In this document: piece by piece, positions 16,189-26,431 of the stretch
Layout of the letters: each line of letters begins with the position of its first letter
Numbering within the stretch: position 1 is the first letter of the stretch
Origin: JAGQPD01 sp020426865
GTDB lineage: Bacteria; Planctomycetota; Planctomycetia; Pirellulales; Pirellulaceae
Assembly (NCBI GenBank): GCA_041399065.1
Contig: JAWKTN010000009.1
Location: forward strand, 124,001-188,000
Reading direction: 5' to 3'
Length of the DNA: 64,000 nt
Program-made: the position numbers and the translations under genes
Notes under the pieces: model-generated
The model's database searches: none
Told to the model about the DNA's origin: nothing
Seen by the model: the letters and a program-made list of their open reading frames with translations, nothing else

Positions 16189-16818
16189 GTGAACGAAATC
16201 ACCAGGAACGAAGACACCAGGCAACTCGATTGGCACTCCGTCCGAACGCAACGGAAGTCTCGTGTCGTCGTTGGTGAGATGCCTGCTCGGGGATGTCGCG
16301 ACATGGCGATCTTGCCCGGTTCTTTCAATCCGTTTCATGCCGGGCACCGCCAAATCGCCGGGTGGGTTGCGACGCGGTTGGAGTTGCCGGTGGCGTTTGA
16401 AATGTCGATTGTCAACGTCGACAAACCGCCGCTCGGCGACGCTGAAATTAGTCGCCGCGTCGCCCAGTTCTTGGGCGTCCGTCCCTTGTTCATCACAGCG
16501 GCAGCAACTTTTCCGGAAAAAGCCCAACTTTTTCCCAACAGTCTATTCCTGGTCGGAGCGGATACGATCGCGAGGGTTGCGGATGCTAGCTACTACGCGA
16601 GAATAGGACAGACGTTGAAGGAGGCCGTTGACGAGATTCAGCGGCAGGGCTGCCGGTTCCTGGTGTTTGGCCGGCAGATTGCGTCCGGTTTTTCGACGCT
16701 GCACGACTTGCGGCTGCCATCTCCGCTGGCGGCAATCTGCCATGCCGTAGACGAGCATGAGTTTCGTAAGGACATTTCGTCGACGGGGCTGCGAGCGAGC
16801 GGGTGGCCGGGTAATTGA
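16189..16818 (+). CDS. Nucleotidyltransferase-fold protein (NadD/CoaD superfamily)
   Basis: 209 residues from GTG 16189. The cytidylyltransferase-like fold is shown by GSFNPFHAGHRQIA with the HxGH signature (His50-Ala-Gly-His53), the SLFLVGADTIARVAD segment, and ISSTGLR near the C-terminus, which corresponds to the ISSTxIR phosphate-binding motif. Enzymes of this fold transfer a nucleotidyl group, as in NAD or CoA synthesis. The substrate is not decided by these motifs. The first 35 residues are unusual and the start may be downstream. Similar domains in other planctomycetes can be fused to a CinA-like part, which is missing here. The ROK kinase gene follows after 161 bases. Confidence 0.7.
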   Translation: MNEITRNEDTRQLDWHSVRTQRKSRVVVGEMPARGCRDMAILPGSFNPFHAGHRQIAGWVATRLELPVAFEMSIVNVDKPPLGDAEISRRVAQFLGVRPLFITAAATFPEKAQLFPNSLFLVGADTIARVADASYYARIGQTLKEAVDEIQRQGCRFLVFGRQIASGFSTLHDLRLPSPLAAICHAVDEHEFRKDISSTGLRASGWPGN

Positions 16819-16979
16819 GATTCAGGGCCACGAAGCTTGTGAGCCGTCGGTTCGCAGTATTGCTCGACGTTCGAAGTTGCCGAGAGGCGGTGGAATATCT
16901 ATACTTGGCGGGTTTACCCTCAAGCAGTTCCCCACCGGTACTTAGAAAGCGGGGGGAGCACACCACGATTGGTCCGGCT

Positions 16980-18005
16980 ATGGCAAATGCAACTCCCACC
17001 ACGACGCGCGACGAGGCTCAAAGACCGCTTTTTGCTGGAGTGGACGTGGGGGGGACGAACATCAAGTTTGGCATCGTGGACGACGGTGGTCAAACGATCT
17101 CGCAAAGCAAGATTGTAACCGACAGTGACCGCGGTCCGGACGATGGTATGCGGCGAATCGCGGTTGAGTTGCGACGGCTGTGTGCCGAGACAGGTGTGGG
17201 CTACGAGGAGTTGCGAGCGGTGGGGCTTGCCACGCCCGGTACGATGGACATAGCAGCGGGGGTCCTTTTGACGCCTCATAACTTGCCGTCTTGGAGCAAC
17301 TATCCGATTCGGGACCGGTTGCGGGCGGAGTGCGGGAAGCCGGTCAGTTTTGCCAACGACGCGAACGCAGCGGCGTTTGGTGAATATTGGGCGGGTTCGG
17401 GTCGCGATCACAATTCGATTGTGATGGTCACGCTTGGGACGGGAGTTGGCGGAGGGATCATCATTGGGGGTCGGTCGTTGGATGGCGAGCACAGCCACGG
17501 GGGCGAAGTGGGGCACATCATGATCGACTGCAGTCCGGAAGCGCGGATCTGTCCCTGCGGGTTGCCTGGTCACCTCGAAGGATACTGCAGTGCGACGGCG
17601 GTGGTACGACGGGCGAATGAATTGTTGGATGGCAGTGCAGAATCGTCACTACGGCAGCGGATGGAAGAGGGTGAGACGCTGACGACGCTGATGATGGCAG
17701 AAGAGGCGGAGCGCGGCGACAAATTCTGTCGCGACGTGATCTTCGAGTGTGCTCATTATTTGTCGATTGGAATTGTAACGTTGGTACATTTGGTGGATCC
17801 CAATGTCGTGGTATTGGGAGGGGCGATGGACTTTGGCGGCGAGGAGTCGCAGCTTGGCCGCGAATTCATCGGTGCGATTCGTGCTGAATTCGCGCGGCTC
17901 GCCTTTCCCACATTGGTGGAGACCACACGGATAGATTTCGCCCAATTGGGCGGTGACGCAGGGTATATCGGAGCTGCCGGAATCGCCCGGGCTTTACATG
18001 TATGA
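16980..18005 (+). CDS. ROK-family sugar kinase (glucokinase-like)
   Basis: 341 residues from ATG 16980; the frame is open further upstream (16815), but that part has no family character. Features: ATP-binding FAGVDVGGTNIKFG (residues 18-31), GLATPGTMD, NDANAAAFGEYWAG, GTGVGGGIIIGG, the ROK block GEVGHIMID and the zinc-binding region CPCGLPGHLEGYC beginning at Cys191. ROK kinases phosphorylate glucose, mannose, fructose or N-acetylated amino sugars; the exact sugar cannot be read. The stop overlaps the lepA start (ATGA, 4 bases), so the two genes are translationally coupled, a combination with no obvious metabolic reason. Confidence 0.85.
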   Translation: MANATPTTTRDEAQRPLFAGVDVGGTNIKFGIVDDGGQTISQSKIVTDSDRGPDDGMRRIAVELRRLCAETGVGYEELRAVGLATPGTMDIAAGVLLTPHNLPSWSNYPIRDRLRAECGKPVSFANDANAAAFGEYWAGSGRDHNSIVMVTLGTGVGGGIIIGGRSLDGEHSHGGEVGHIMIDCSPEARICPCGLPGHLEGYCSATAVVRRANELLDGSAESSLRQRMEEGETLTTLMMAEEAERGDKFCRDVIFECAHYLSIGIVTLVHLVDPNVVVLGGAMDFGGEESQLGREFIGAIRAEFARLAFPTLVETTRIDFAQLGGDAGYIGAAGIARALHV

Positions 18006-19813
18006 GTAAGATTGACATCAAGCATATTCGCAACTTCTGTATTGTTGCCCATATTGATCATGGCAAGAGCACGTTGGCCGATCGGATGCTGGAGATCACC
18101 GGCACGATCACCCAGCGCGAAATGAAGGCTCAAGTATTGGATGATATGGAGCTGGAGCGGGCGCGGGGAATCACGATCAAGGCCCGTGCCGTCGTCATGC
18201 AATACAAAAAGGGTGGCCAGACATACGAACTGAATTTGATCGACACGCCGGGGCATGTCGACTTTCACTACGAAGTTTCTCGATCGCTAACCTGCTGTGA
18301 AGGTGCCATTTTGTTGGCAGATGCCTTTCAGGGTGTCGAGGCGCAGACGGTGGCCAATGGCTATGCCGCGATGGAGCATGACCTGGAAATCGTGCCGGTC
18401 ATCAACAAAATCGATTTGGTGCAGCAGCGGGCCGACGAGGTCGCGCTGGAAATGGAACATACGCTGGCGGTGGAGGTACGGGATATTGTCCGGGTCAGCG
18501 CCAAGTCGGGGGTGGGGGTCAAGGAGTTGCTGGATGCGATCGTCGATCGCGTTCCGCCACCGAAGGGAGATCCGGAGGCACCGCTGCAGGCGATGGTCTT
18601 TGACTCGCACTACGATGCCTTTCGCGGGGCGATCATTTACGTTCGCGTGATGAATGGCCGCGTGGAAAAGGGACAAAAAGTGAAGTTGCTGCGCGCCGGA
18701 ACAACGCACGAAGTGATTGAATTGGGGCAATTCGCGCCGCAACGGCGACCGTGTCATTCGCTGCAGGCCGGACAAGTCGGGTACTTGATCTGTAATATCA
18801 AATCGCTGGATGGCGTACACATTGGTGACACCGTGAGCATCCCGGGCGACAAGGCCGCACCAGCATTGCCCGGTTATCAACCTCCCAAACGCATGGTCTA
18901 CTGTGGATTGTATCCTTCGGACGGGCAGGAGTTCGAAGAATTGCGCGAGGCGTTGTCAAAACTGGCGATCAACGATCCCAGCTTTGAATTCCTCCCCGAA
19001 ACAAGTGAAGCGCTCGGTTTCGGATTCCGCTGCGGATTCCTCGGATTGCTTCATATGGAGATTATCCAGCAGCGATTGGAGCAGGAGGCCGATTTGGATC
19101 TGGTGCAAACGGCACCGAACGTGACCTACGAGATTGTCGATAAGAGCGGCAATGTGATGGAAATTCACCGACCGCAAGAGGTTCCGGATGCTGGGGCCAT
19201 TGAAGAGTTCCGGCAACCGATCGTCCGCGTGAAGATGGTGCAGCCCACGGACTACGTCGGGGCGGTGATGAAATTGTGCAACGATCGACGCGGCGTGCAC
19301 GTGCGTACGGAGTATTTATCGCCAACGCGAGCGATGTTGACCTATGACCTACCGTTGGCAGAAGTGATCTACGATTTGCACGATAAACTCAAGAGTGCGA
19401 CGCGCGGTTACGGCACGATGGACTACGAGTTGATTGGATATCAACCGGCCGACCTGGTGCGGATGGATATTCTGGTCAACGGCAATCGCGTCGATGCTTT
19501 GTCGGTCATTTGCGATCGGCGGGATGCTGATCGGCGTGGCCGAGCTGTGGCGAAGAAATTGAAGGCTGAGATCGACCGCCACATGTTCGAAGTCGCCGTG
19601 CAGGCCGCGATCGGTTCGCGCGTGATCGCTCGGGAAACCGTCCCTGCCATGCGAAAGAACGTAACCGCCAAGTGCTACGGTGGCGACATTACGCGAAAAC
19701 GCAAGTTGTTGGCCAAGCAGCGTGAAGGTAAGAAACGCATGAAGTCGATTGGTCAGGTCGACATTCCCCAAAAGGCCTTTATGGCGGTGTTGGATACCGG
19801 AGACAAAAAGTAG
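18002..19813 (+). CDS. lepA: Elongation factor 4 (LepA), ribosomal GTPase
   Basis: 603 residues, the normal length for LepA. GTPase motifs: G1 AHIDHGKST (16-24), G2 region around RARGITIKA, G3 DTPGHVDF (from Asp81), G4 NKID (135-138), and SAKSGVGV. Domain II and the EF-G-like domains III and V follow. The C-terminal domain specific to LepA is present (ETVPAMRKNVTAKCYGGDITRKRKLL, KQREGKKRMK). LepA binds the ribosome and affects translation fidelity and assembly under stress. It shares 4 bases with the upstream ROK kinase gene; the FHA/cyclase gene follows after 33 bases, so all three may form one transcript. Confidence 0.97.
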   Translation: MSKIDIKHIRNFCIVAHIDHGKSTLADRMLEITGTITQREMKAQVLDDMELERARGITIKARAVVMQYKKGGQTYELNLIDTPGHVDFHYEVSRSLTCCEGAILLADAFQGVEAQTVANGYAAMEHDLEIVPVINKIDLVQQRADEVALEMEHTLAVEVRDIVRVSAKSGVGVKELLDAIVDRVPPPKGDPEAPLQAMVFDSHYDAFRGAIIYVRVMNGRVEKGQKVKLLRAGTTHEVIELGQFAPQRRPCHSLQAGQVGYLICNIKSLDGVHIGDTVSIPGDKAAPALPGYQPPKRMVYCGLYPSDGQEFEELREALSKLAINDPSFEFLPETSEALGFGFRCGFLGLLHMEIIQQRLEQEADLDLVQTAPNVTYEIVDKSGNVMEIHRPQEVPDAGAIEEFRQPIVRVKMVQPTDYVGAVMKLCNDRRGVHVRTEYLSPTRAMLTYDLPLAEVIYDLHDKLKSATRGYGTMDYELIGYQPADLVRMDILVNGNRVDALSVICDRRDADRRGRAVAKKLKAEIDRHMFEVAVQAAIGSRVIARETVPAMRKNVTAKCYGGDITRKRKLLAKQREGKKRMKSIGQVDIPQKAFMAVLDTGDKK

Positions 19814-19846
19814 CCAACGATCGTCGGCCGAGATTGAGACTTACAA

Positions 19847-21628
19847 ATGTCTGAATTGATCGCGCAAGGCGAGAATCCCGCCAGCCGATGGCGACGTACG
19901 GTACCGCCCGATCGCAAGCTGATCTTGGGACGTACGGCTGGTGTTTGGGCGACACCTTGGGATGACCTGATTTCGCGACAGCACGTGGAAATGCGGCTGA
20001 ATAAAGGGCGGCTCGAAGTCCGCCGTCTGCCGCAGGCACGCAATCCCGTATTCGTGCGTGGTCGGCAGGTCGACCATGTCTGGATTCGGCCCGGCGAACA
20101 CTTCGTGATCGGCAATACGACCTTTACGTTAAGCGACGAACAGGTCGACGTGGCTTCGGACGACCCGACGCCGATGACCCAGCAACACTACAGCCGCCAA
20201 TACCTGCAGCAAGTCCGCTACCGTAACGCCGATCAGCGCATCGAGGCACTGAGCCGATTGCCCGAGGTCATTCACGGGGCCGCCAACGATACCGAGCTAT
20301 TCGTCCGACTGGTCAACGTATTAATGACCGGAATACGGCGGTCCGACGCTGTGGCGATTGTCCATTGGGAAGAAGACGAGCCGGGTCGCGAGAAGATCGA
20401 TGTGCTGCATTGGGACCGGCGTCTGGCCAGTGGCGTGGAGTTTCGGCCAAGCCAGCGATTGATACGCGAAGCGATCCAACGCCGCGAGAGCGTAGTGCAT
20501 TTGTGGCAGGGAGCGGGTGACCAACCGAGTCGCTTTACGCAAAGAGAAGATGTCGACTGGGCGTTTTGCACTCCAGTGCCCGGCGACAACTCCGCGGGTT
20601 GGGCAATCTATGTCACTGGACATTTTTCTGGTAAGGAATCTGGCACGCCCGATGCAACGGATCCGCACGACTTGCGCGACGATCTAAAATTCACGGAACT
20701 GGCCGCGGCGACCCTAAACGGACTGCGCGAAGCACGTTTCCTGCAACGCAGTCAGGCGAGTCTCGGGCAGTTCTTTTCGCCGCTGGTATTGGCGGCATTG
20801 GAAGGGGAAGACCCCGACGTCGTATTGGCTCCTCGGGAGGCGGTCGTTTCCGTATTGTTCTGCGACCTGCGAGGATTCTCTCGGCAGTCGGAGCGCGCAG
20901 CGGATGACCTGTTGGGATTGTTGCAGCGAGTCAGCGAAGCATTGGGCGTGATGACACGGCATATTTTGCGACAAGGAGGTGTCGTCGGCGATTTTCACGG
21001 CGATGCTGCCATGGGGTTTTGGGGGTGGCCGATTGCTCAGGATGATGCGGCGGTGAGAGCGTGCCACGCGGCGCTGGGGATCCGCGATGAGTTTCTCAAA
21101 GCCGCACAACGCACCGCCGACCCGCTGACCGATTTCCGGATCGGAATTGGTATCGCGACCGGTCTCGCCGTGGCCGGAAAAATCGGGACGGTCGATCAGG
21201 TGAAAGTGACGGTGTTCGGTCCCGTTGTGAATCTGGCGTCCCGCCTGGAAGGAATGACCAAACTGATTCGAGCACCCATCCTGATGGACGAAGACACCGC
21301 CGATCGAGCTCGCAGGATGTTCTCCAAGGACGAAGCCCGCGTGCGAAAAATCGCCGTCGTGCGTCCTTATGGAATGGCACAGTCGCTGGAGGTCAGCGAG
21401 CTACTACCGCCGGAAAAGGACTACCCCATCCTCAACGACGAACATCTGCTGTTGTACGAACAGGCACTCGCGGCAATGCAGGAAGGCGATTGGCCCTATG
21501 CGTATTCGTTGCTCAGCCGAGTGCCGACGGAAGATCAAGTGAAGGATTTTCTGACGATCTTCATCGCCCAACACAACCGTACCGCGCCCGCCAATTGGGA
21601 CGGCGTGATCCCGTTGGAGTCCAAGTAA
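19847..21628 (+). CDS. FHA-GAF-class III nucleotidyl cyclase fusion
   Basis: 593 residues, ATG at 19847. N-terminal FHA domain (about 20-95: LILGRTAGVWATPWDDLISRQH, VEMRLNKGRLEVRRL), a GAF-like sensor (about 125-290), and a class III adenylate/guanylate cyclase domain (about 325-510) with VLFCDLRGFS (first metal aspartate), GDFHGDAAMGFWGW (second metal aspartate) and VFGPVVNLASRLE (Asn and Arg of the transition-state pair). It should make cAMP or cGMP from the triphosphate; specificity was not resolved. A short helical tail follows. No membrane segment, so cytoplasmic. The FHA domain could place cyclase activity under Ser/Thr kinase control. Confidence 0.9.
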   Translation: MSELIAQGENPASRWRRTVPPDRKLILGRTAGVWATPWDDLISRQHVEMRLNKGRLEVRRLPQARNPVFVRGRQVDHVWIRPGEHFVIGNTTFTLSDEQVDVASDDPTPMTQQHYSRQYLQQVRYRNADQRIEALSRLPEVIHGAANDTELFVRLVNVLMTGIRRSDAVAIVHWEEDEPGREKIDVLHWDRRLASGVEFRPSQRLIREAIQRRESVVHLWQGAGDQPSRFTQREDVDWAFCTPVPGDNSAGWAIYVTGHFSGKESGTPDATDPHDLRDDLKFTELAAATLNGLREARFLQRSQASLGQFFSPLVLAALEGEDPDVVLAPREAVVSVLFCDLRGFSRQSERAADDLLGLLQRVSEALGVMTRHILRQGGVVGDFHGDAAMGFWGWPIAQDDAAVRACHAALGIRDEFLKAAQRTADPLTDFRIGIGIATGLAVAGKIGTVDQVKVTVFGPVVNLASRLEGMTKLIRAPILMDEDTADRARRMFSKDEARVRKIAVVRPYGMAQSLEVSELLPPEKDYPILNDEHLLLYEQALAAMQEGDWPYAYSLLSRVPTEDQVKDFLTIFIAQHNRTAPANWDGVIPLESK

Positions 21629-21717
21629 AAACGGCCCATGACGCTCGTTTTTTGGCCGATTCCCTCGATACTTGCCAACCCTACGCCGACGACGCTATAC
21701 TCTTAGTTGCACGAGTT

Positions 21718-23065
<1,348 letters not shown>

Positions 23066-23409
23066 GGCGAAAACTCGGGAACAGACAATCAGCAATTTGC
23101 GGTGGCTTATTCACATTTATAGGTTACGAATAGCCGTTGCGGTCAGCATCCGGGTGCAGTCGGCAGGATCGCTGCAATCGGCGCGATTGTGTCGCGCGGT
23201 GCTATCGCTATCGGCGGCAAAGGAGTTAGCCAATAAGGTGGGCCTGTAGGCTTGAGGTAGAGTATTGCTGTCGTTGTGCCTTGATCGATCCGATAGAGAT
23301 TGCAGGTTGTTGCTTTTTGGCAGGGGCGGCAATTTAATTGGGCAAGGAGGCTAATGGCAGAAACTGATACGTGAACCAATCCTATTGCTCCGCAAGAGAA
23401 TACGCCACC

Positions 23410-24954
23410 ATGTCTCCTCCCAGCATGTTTGCCACCGATGATTCCTTGTATGGCGGTGATATCAACGCCGCCGTCGTGCCAACCTCAGCGGACTTGCCCG
23501 ACACGTTCGAACTTGATCAGGCCAACTCGCCGCGTGCGTGGAATCATGAGCTAAAAACGCTGTCGGTTTTGGTACCGCTGAAGAACGAGCGTTGGACGAT
23601 AGCGCCGCTGTTGGAAAAGGTGCTCAGTTCGCCGATCGAATTGAATCTGGAAATTGTTGTCGTCGACGACGGGTCGACGGACAACAGTGCCTTTGCTGTC
23701 GAGCAGATTGCCGCGCGGGACGCGCGGATCAAGCTGATTCGGCTGCCGGAAAGTCGCGGCAAGGGGGCGGCTGTACGGACCGCGATTGCTCAGATGACCG
23801 GCGACGTGGCGATTATCCAGGACGCAGATTTGGAGTACGACCCGCATGAATATCCCAAGTTGCTCAAGCCGATCTTGGAGGGGCATGCGGACGCAGTATT
23901 TGGATCGCGCTTTACCGGTCCCGAACGCCGTGTACTGCTGTTCTGGCATTCGCTTGGCAATAAGATGCTGACACTGTTGTGCAACATGTTGTACGACCTC
24001 AATCTGTCGGATATGGAGACCTGTTACAAGGTAGTGAGGGCTGATATTCTGCGCGAGTTGAATTTGACGAGCAATACGTTTACGTTCGAACCGGAACTGA
24101 CGGCACGGCTTGCGCAATGGGGCGCGCGGATCTTCGAGGTGCCCATCAGCTACCGCGGGCGTTCGGTAGTCGAAGGCAAGAAAATACGACCCTTTGACGG
24201 CGTGAAGGCGATTGGCGAGCTGATTCGCTGCAAGTTCTTCAATACGCATTTCACCCATCACACCGGCATGTATGTGTTGCGGTCCGTGGAAAAGGCGTTA
24301 CGCTACAATCGCTGGCTGGTCAAACAAGTGGCGCCCTATATCGGCAAACGCGTGGCCGAAGCCGGATCGGGCATTGGTAATTTGAGCGAGATGCTGGCCG
24401 ACCGCGAACACCTGCTATTGATCGATCACGATCCTATTTATGTCGCCACGCTGCGCGACAAGTTTGCCGGGCGCGGAAACGTCCGTGTGACGCAATGTGA
24501 TCTGACGGCGCCGAACTTTGAACAAGACTGGCTCGACGATCAACTCGATACGGTGTTCTGTTCCAACGTCTTGGAACACCTAGGCCCGCACCGCGAGATA
24601 CTGCAATCGTTCCAGCGGGCGTTGGTTCCGGGTGGTCACTGCATCATCATCGTTCCGGCCGAGCCCTCGCTGTATACCGGCCTCGACAAATCGCTGGGAC
24701 ACCATCGTCGATACAAGGCGGAAGAACTGAAGTCGTTGATGGAAGCAACAGGTTTCGAAGTCGTTTACACCCGGCAAGCCTGCAAAATCGGTTCGCTAGC
24801 GTGGTTGATCAATGGCCGGATCATGCGGCGTACCAGACTGACGCCACGGCAGATGATCCTCTTCGATCGCATGTGGCCGATCATGCGTCTGTTCGATCCC
24901 ATCGTCCCCTGGCCGGGTATGTCGCTGATGGTCGTCGGTCGGAAATTGCCGTAA
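23410..24954 (+). CDS. GT2 glycosyltransferase fused to a SAM-dependent methyltransferase
   Basis: 514 residues from ATG 23410; GTG 23371 in the same frame would add 13. Residues ~48-275: GT2 domain like dolichyl-phosphate mannosyltransferases, with LSVLVPLKNE, VVVDDGSTDNS, QDADLEYDP, FGSRF and METCYKVVR. Residues ~308-460: class I methyltransferase with VAEAGSGIGNLSEML (SAM loop), LLIDHD and FCSNVLEHLGPHREIL. Both catalytic sets look intact. The fusion suggests sequential sugar transfer and methylation on a lipid carrier or glycan. A strong AAGGAGG at 23344 precedes a six-codon ORF (23354-23374) whose TGA overlaps the GTG at 23371. The 3' end overlaps the convergent aminotransferase gene by 74 bases. 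Confidence 0.85.
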   Translation: MSPPSMFATDDSLYGGDINAAVVPTSADLPDTFELDQANSPRAWNHELKTLSVLVPLKNERWTIAPLLEKVLSSPIELNLEIVVVDDGSTDNSAFAVEQIAARDARIKLIRLPESRGKGAAVRTAIAQMTGDVAIIQDADLEYDPHEYPKLLKPILEGHADAVFGSRFTGPERRVLLFWHSLGNKMLTLLCNMLYDLNLSDMETCYKVVRADILRELNLTSNTFTFEPELTARLAQWGARIFEVPISYRGRSVVEGKKIRPFDGVKAIGELIRCKFFNTHFTHHTGMYVLRSVEKALRYNRWLVKQVAPYIGKRVAEAGSGIGNLSEMLADREHLLLIDHDPIYVATLRDKFAGRGNVRVTQCDLTAPNFEQDWLDDQLDTVFCSNVLEHLGPHREILQSFQRALVPGGHCIIIVPAEPSLYTGLDKSLGHHRRYKAEELKSLMEATGFEVVYTRQACKIGSLAWLINGRIMRRTRLTPRQMILFDRMWPIMRLFDPIVPWPGMSLMVVGRKLP

Positions 24955-26179
24955 GGCTGTCGTGCGGCGCGGACTCAGGCAAAGGTCGCCCGTGGTATTC
25001 TCGTACGATTTCTGCCATCCGGAGAAGTTCGTGATCGGGCAACTCGTGATACCACGGCAGCATCACAAGCTGATCGACCAACCGACTTGCATTCGGTGTA
25101 GCAGTAGGCTCGCCAGCCGATGAGGGACTGATCACGCACATGCGCAATCGATGCGTAGCGTCGAAGCCCGCAAAACGAAGGGCCATAGCCAGCTGCTGAG
25201 CGTGTTCAACCAGAACAGGGAAGACCCAGTGGGTATGTTGCCACCAAGTGTTGCTGCCATCGTTATCAAATGCGCCAAGCTGCTCGCCGTACCAACGGCC
25301 CTGTGCCGATCGGTCCTTCAGCACGTCGTCTTCGTATGATTGCCAGCGGCGGATGAGCAAGGCCAGCAATGGTGACGATGGCTGTTGACGCAAACGACGC
25401 ATCAGTTGAACCGGCGAAAATCCCTTCGCAGCATTGTTCGCCAGCCGGTCGTAGTCGAGACCGAATGTGTGGCAGCAACGCACGAAAATCGCCAGCGGCA
25501 TTCGCAACGAAAGGCACTTAATGAGTGCAACGCGTAGCAGTCGCAATAAGAAGGAATGGCGAGACTGAATCGGGTCCTGTTGAAGTAACACTTGCATCTG
25601 ATTTGCAAGCTGCCGATCGCTGACGCAAATAGCGGCACCACTGGCAGCTGTCGCCGTCTTGATCATGCCAAAGCTGAACATCGAGACGTCGGCCAGCGGG
25701 TCGCCGCCGTATTGGCAGCCACAAAACGACTGCGCACAATCCTCGACGAGCATCAGCTGGTGCTGTCGGCAGATCTCGGCAAATGGCGCCAAATGAACTC
25801 GCTGTCCGAACAGATGAGCAACGACGACAAGTCGCGAGTTGGGCGTGATGATACGTGTCAGGCTCGCAATGCTGGGGTAGGCCGCGTCTGGCTCCAAATC
25901 GAACGGTACGGGAATCAGCCCGTGTTCCTCGACGATGCGCGCCATGTCGGGCACTGTCAATGCCGACATGAGTACCTCACTGCCAGCCGGCAACTTCAGC
26001 GTTCGCAACAGCAAGTCGAACCCGCTACGGACCGACAACGTAACGATGCAGCCTCTAGTCGCCGGCCAACAGCTTTGAGCACGTTCCTGCAAGCGGTCGC
26101 TGTCCAGTGGCAGAAGGCATTTCACTGCCCCTACTAGCAAATCACGCCACCCGATATCTAAACGGTGTCGGACCCACAT
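24881..26179 (-). CDS. DegT/DnrJ/EryC1-type PLP aminotransferase-like protein
   Basis: 432 residues. Fold and active site follow the sugar aminotransferase family: LSVRSGFDLLLRTL, cofactor-ring aspartate in MLVEDCAQSF (Asp147), and the Schiff-base lysine in FSFGMIKTATAASG (Lys174). These enzymes add an amino group to keto-sugar nucleotides or act on related substrates. The middle has a long Leu/Arg-rich insert. The last ~37 residues are Arg/Ser/Pro-rich and are encoded opposite the GT2-methyltransferase gene, so they may be recent read-through. Start ATG 26179 is the most upstream and plausible. The setting with two glycosyltransferases suggests surface-glycan work. Confidence 0.75.
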   Translation of the reverse strand: MWVRHRLDIGWRDLLVGAVKCLLPLDSDRLQERAQSCWPATRGCIVTLSVRSGFDLLLRTLKLPAGSEVLMSALTVPDMARIVEEHGLIPVPFDLEPDAAYPSIASLTRIITPNSRLVVVAHLFGQRVHLAPFAEICRQHQLMLVEDCAQSFCGCQYGGDPLADVSMFSFGMIKTATAASGAAICVSDRQLANQMQVLLQQDPIQSRHSFLLRLLRVALIKCLSLRMPLAIFVRCCHTFGLDYDRLANNAAKGFSPVQLMRRLRQQPSSPLLALLIRRWQSYEDDVLKDRSAQGRWYGEQLGAFDNDGSNTWWQHTHWVFPVLVEHAQQLAMALRFAGFDATHRLRMCVISPSSAGEPTATPNASRLVDQLVMLPWYHELPDHELLRMAEIVREYHGRPLPESAPHDSLTAISDRRPSATYPARGRWDRTDA

Positions 26180-26431
26180 ATTCTCAAAACAGAATTTGCA
26201 ACTGTTGTGTCAACTGCTCCGCCAACGTGTACGGCAGCATGGCCACAAGAGCACAGCAACTGATTCTACGGCATTGTTGCCCGAAATGACACGATAGGAT
26301 CGTTTCATTGTTCTATCATAATGTAACGTATATACTCGTCGGTATGCAGCCTTGTGGCAGGGATTGGGCGGCGAAACGGGCAATCGTGCCGAGTGAGCAA
26401 CGCCTTTCGGGCGAATACCAGTGAGAATGCG

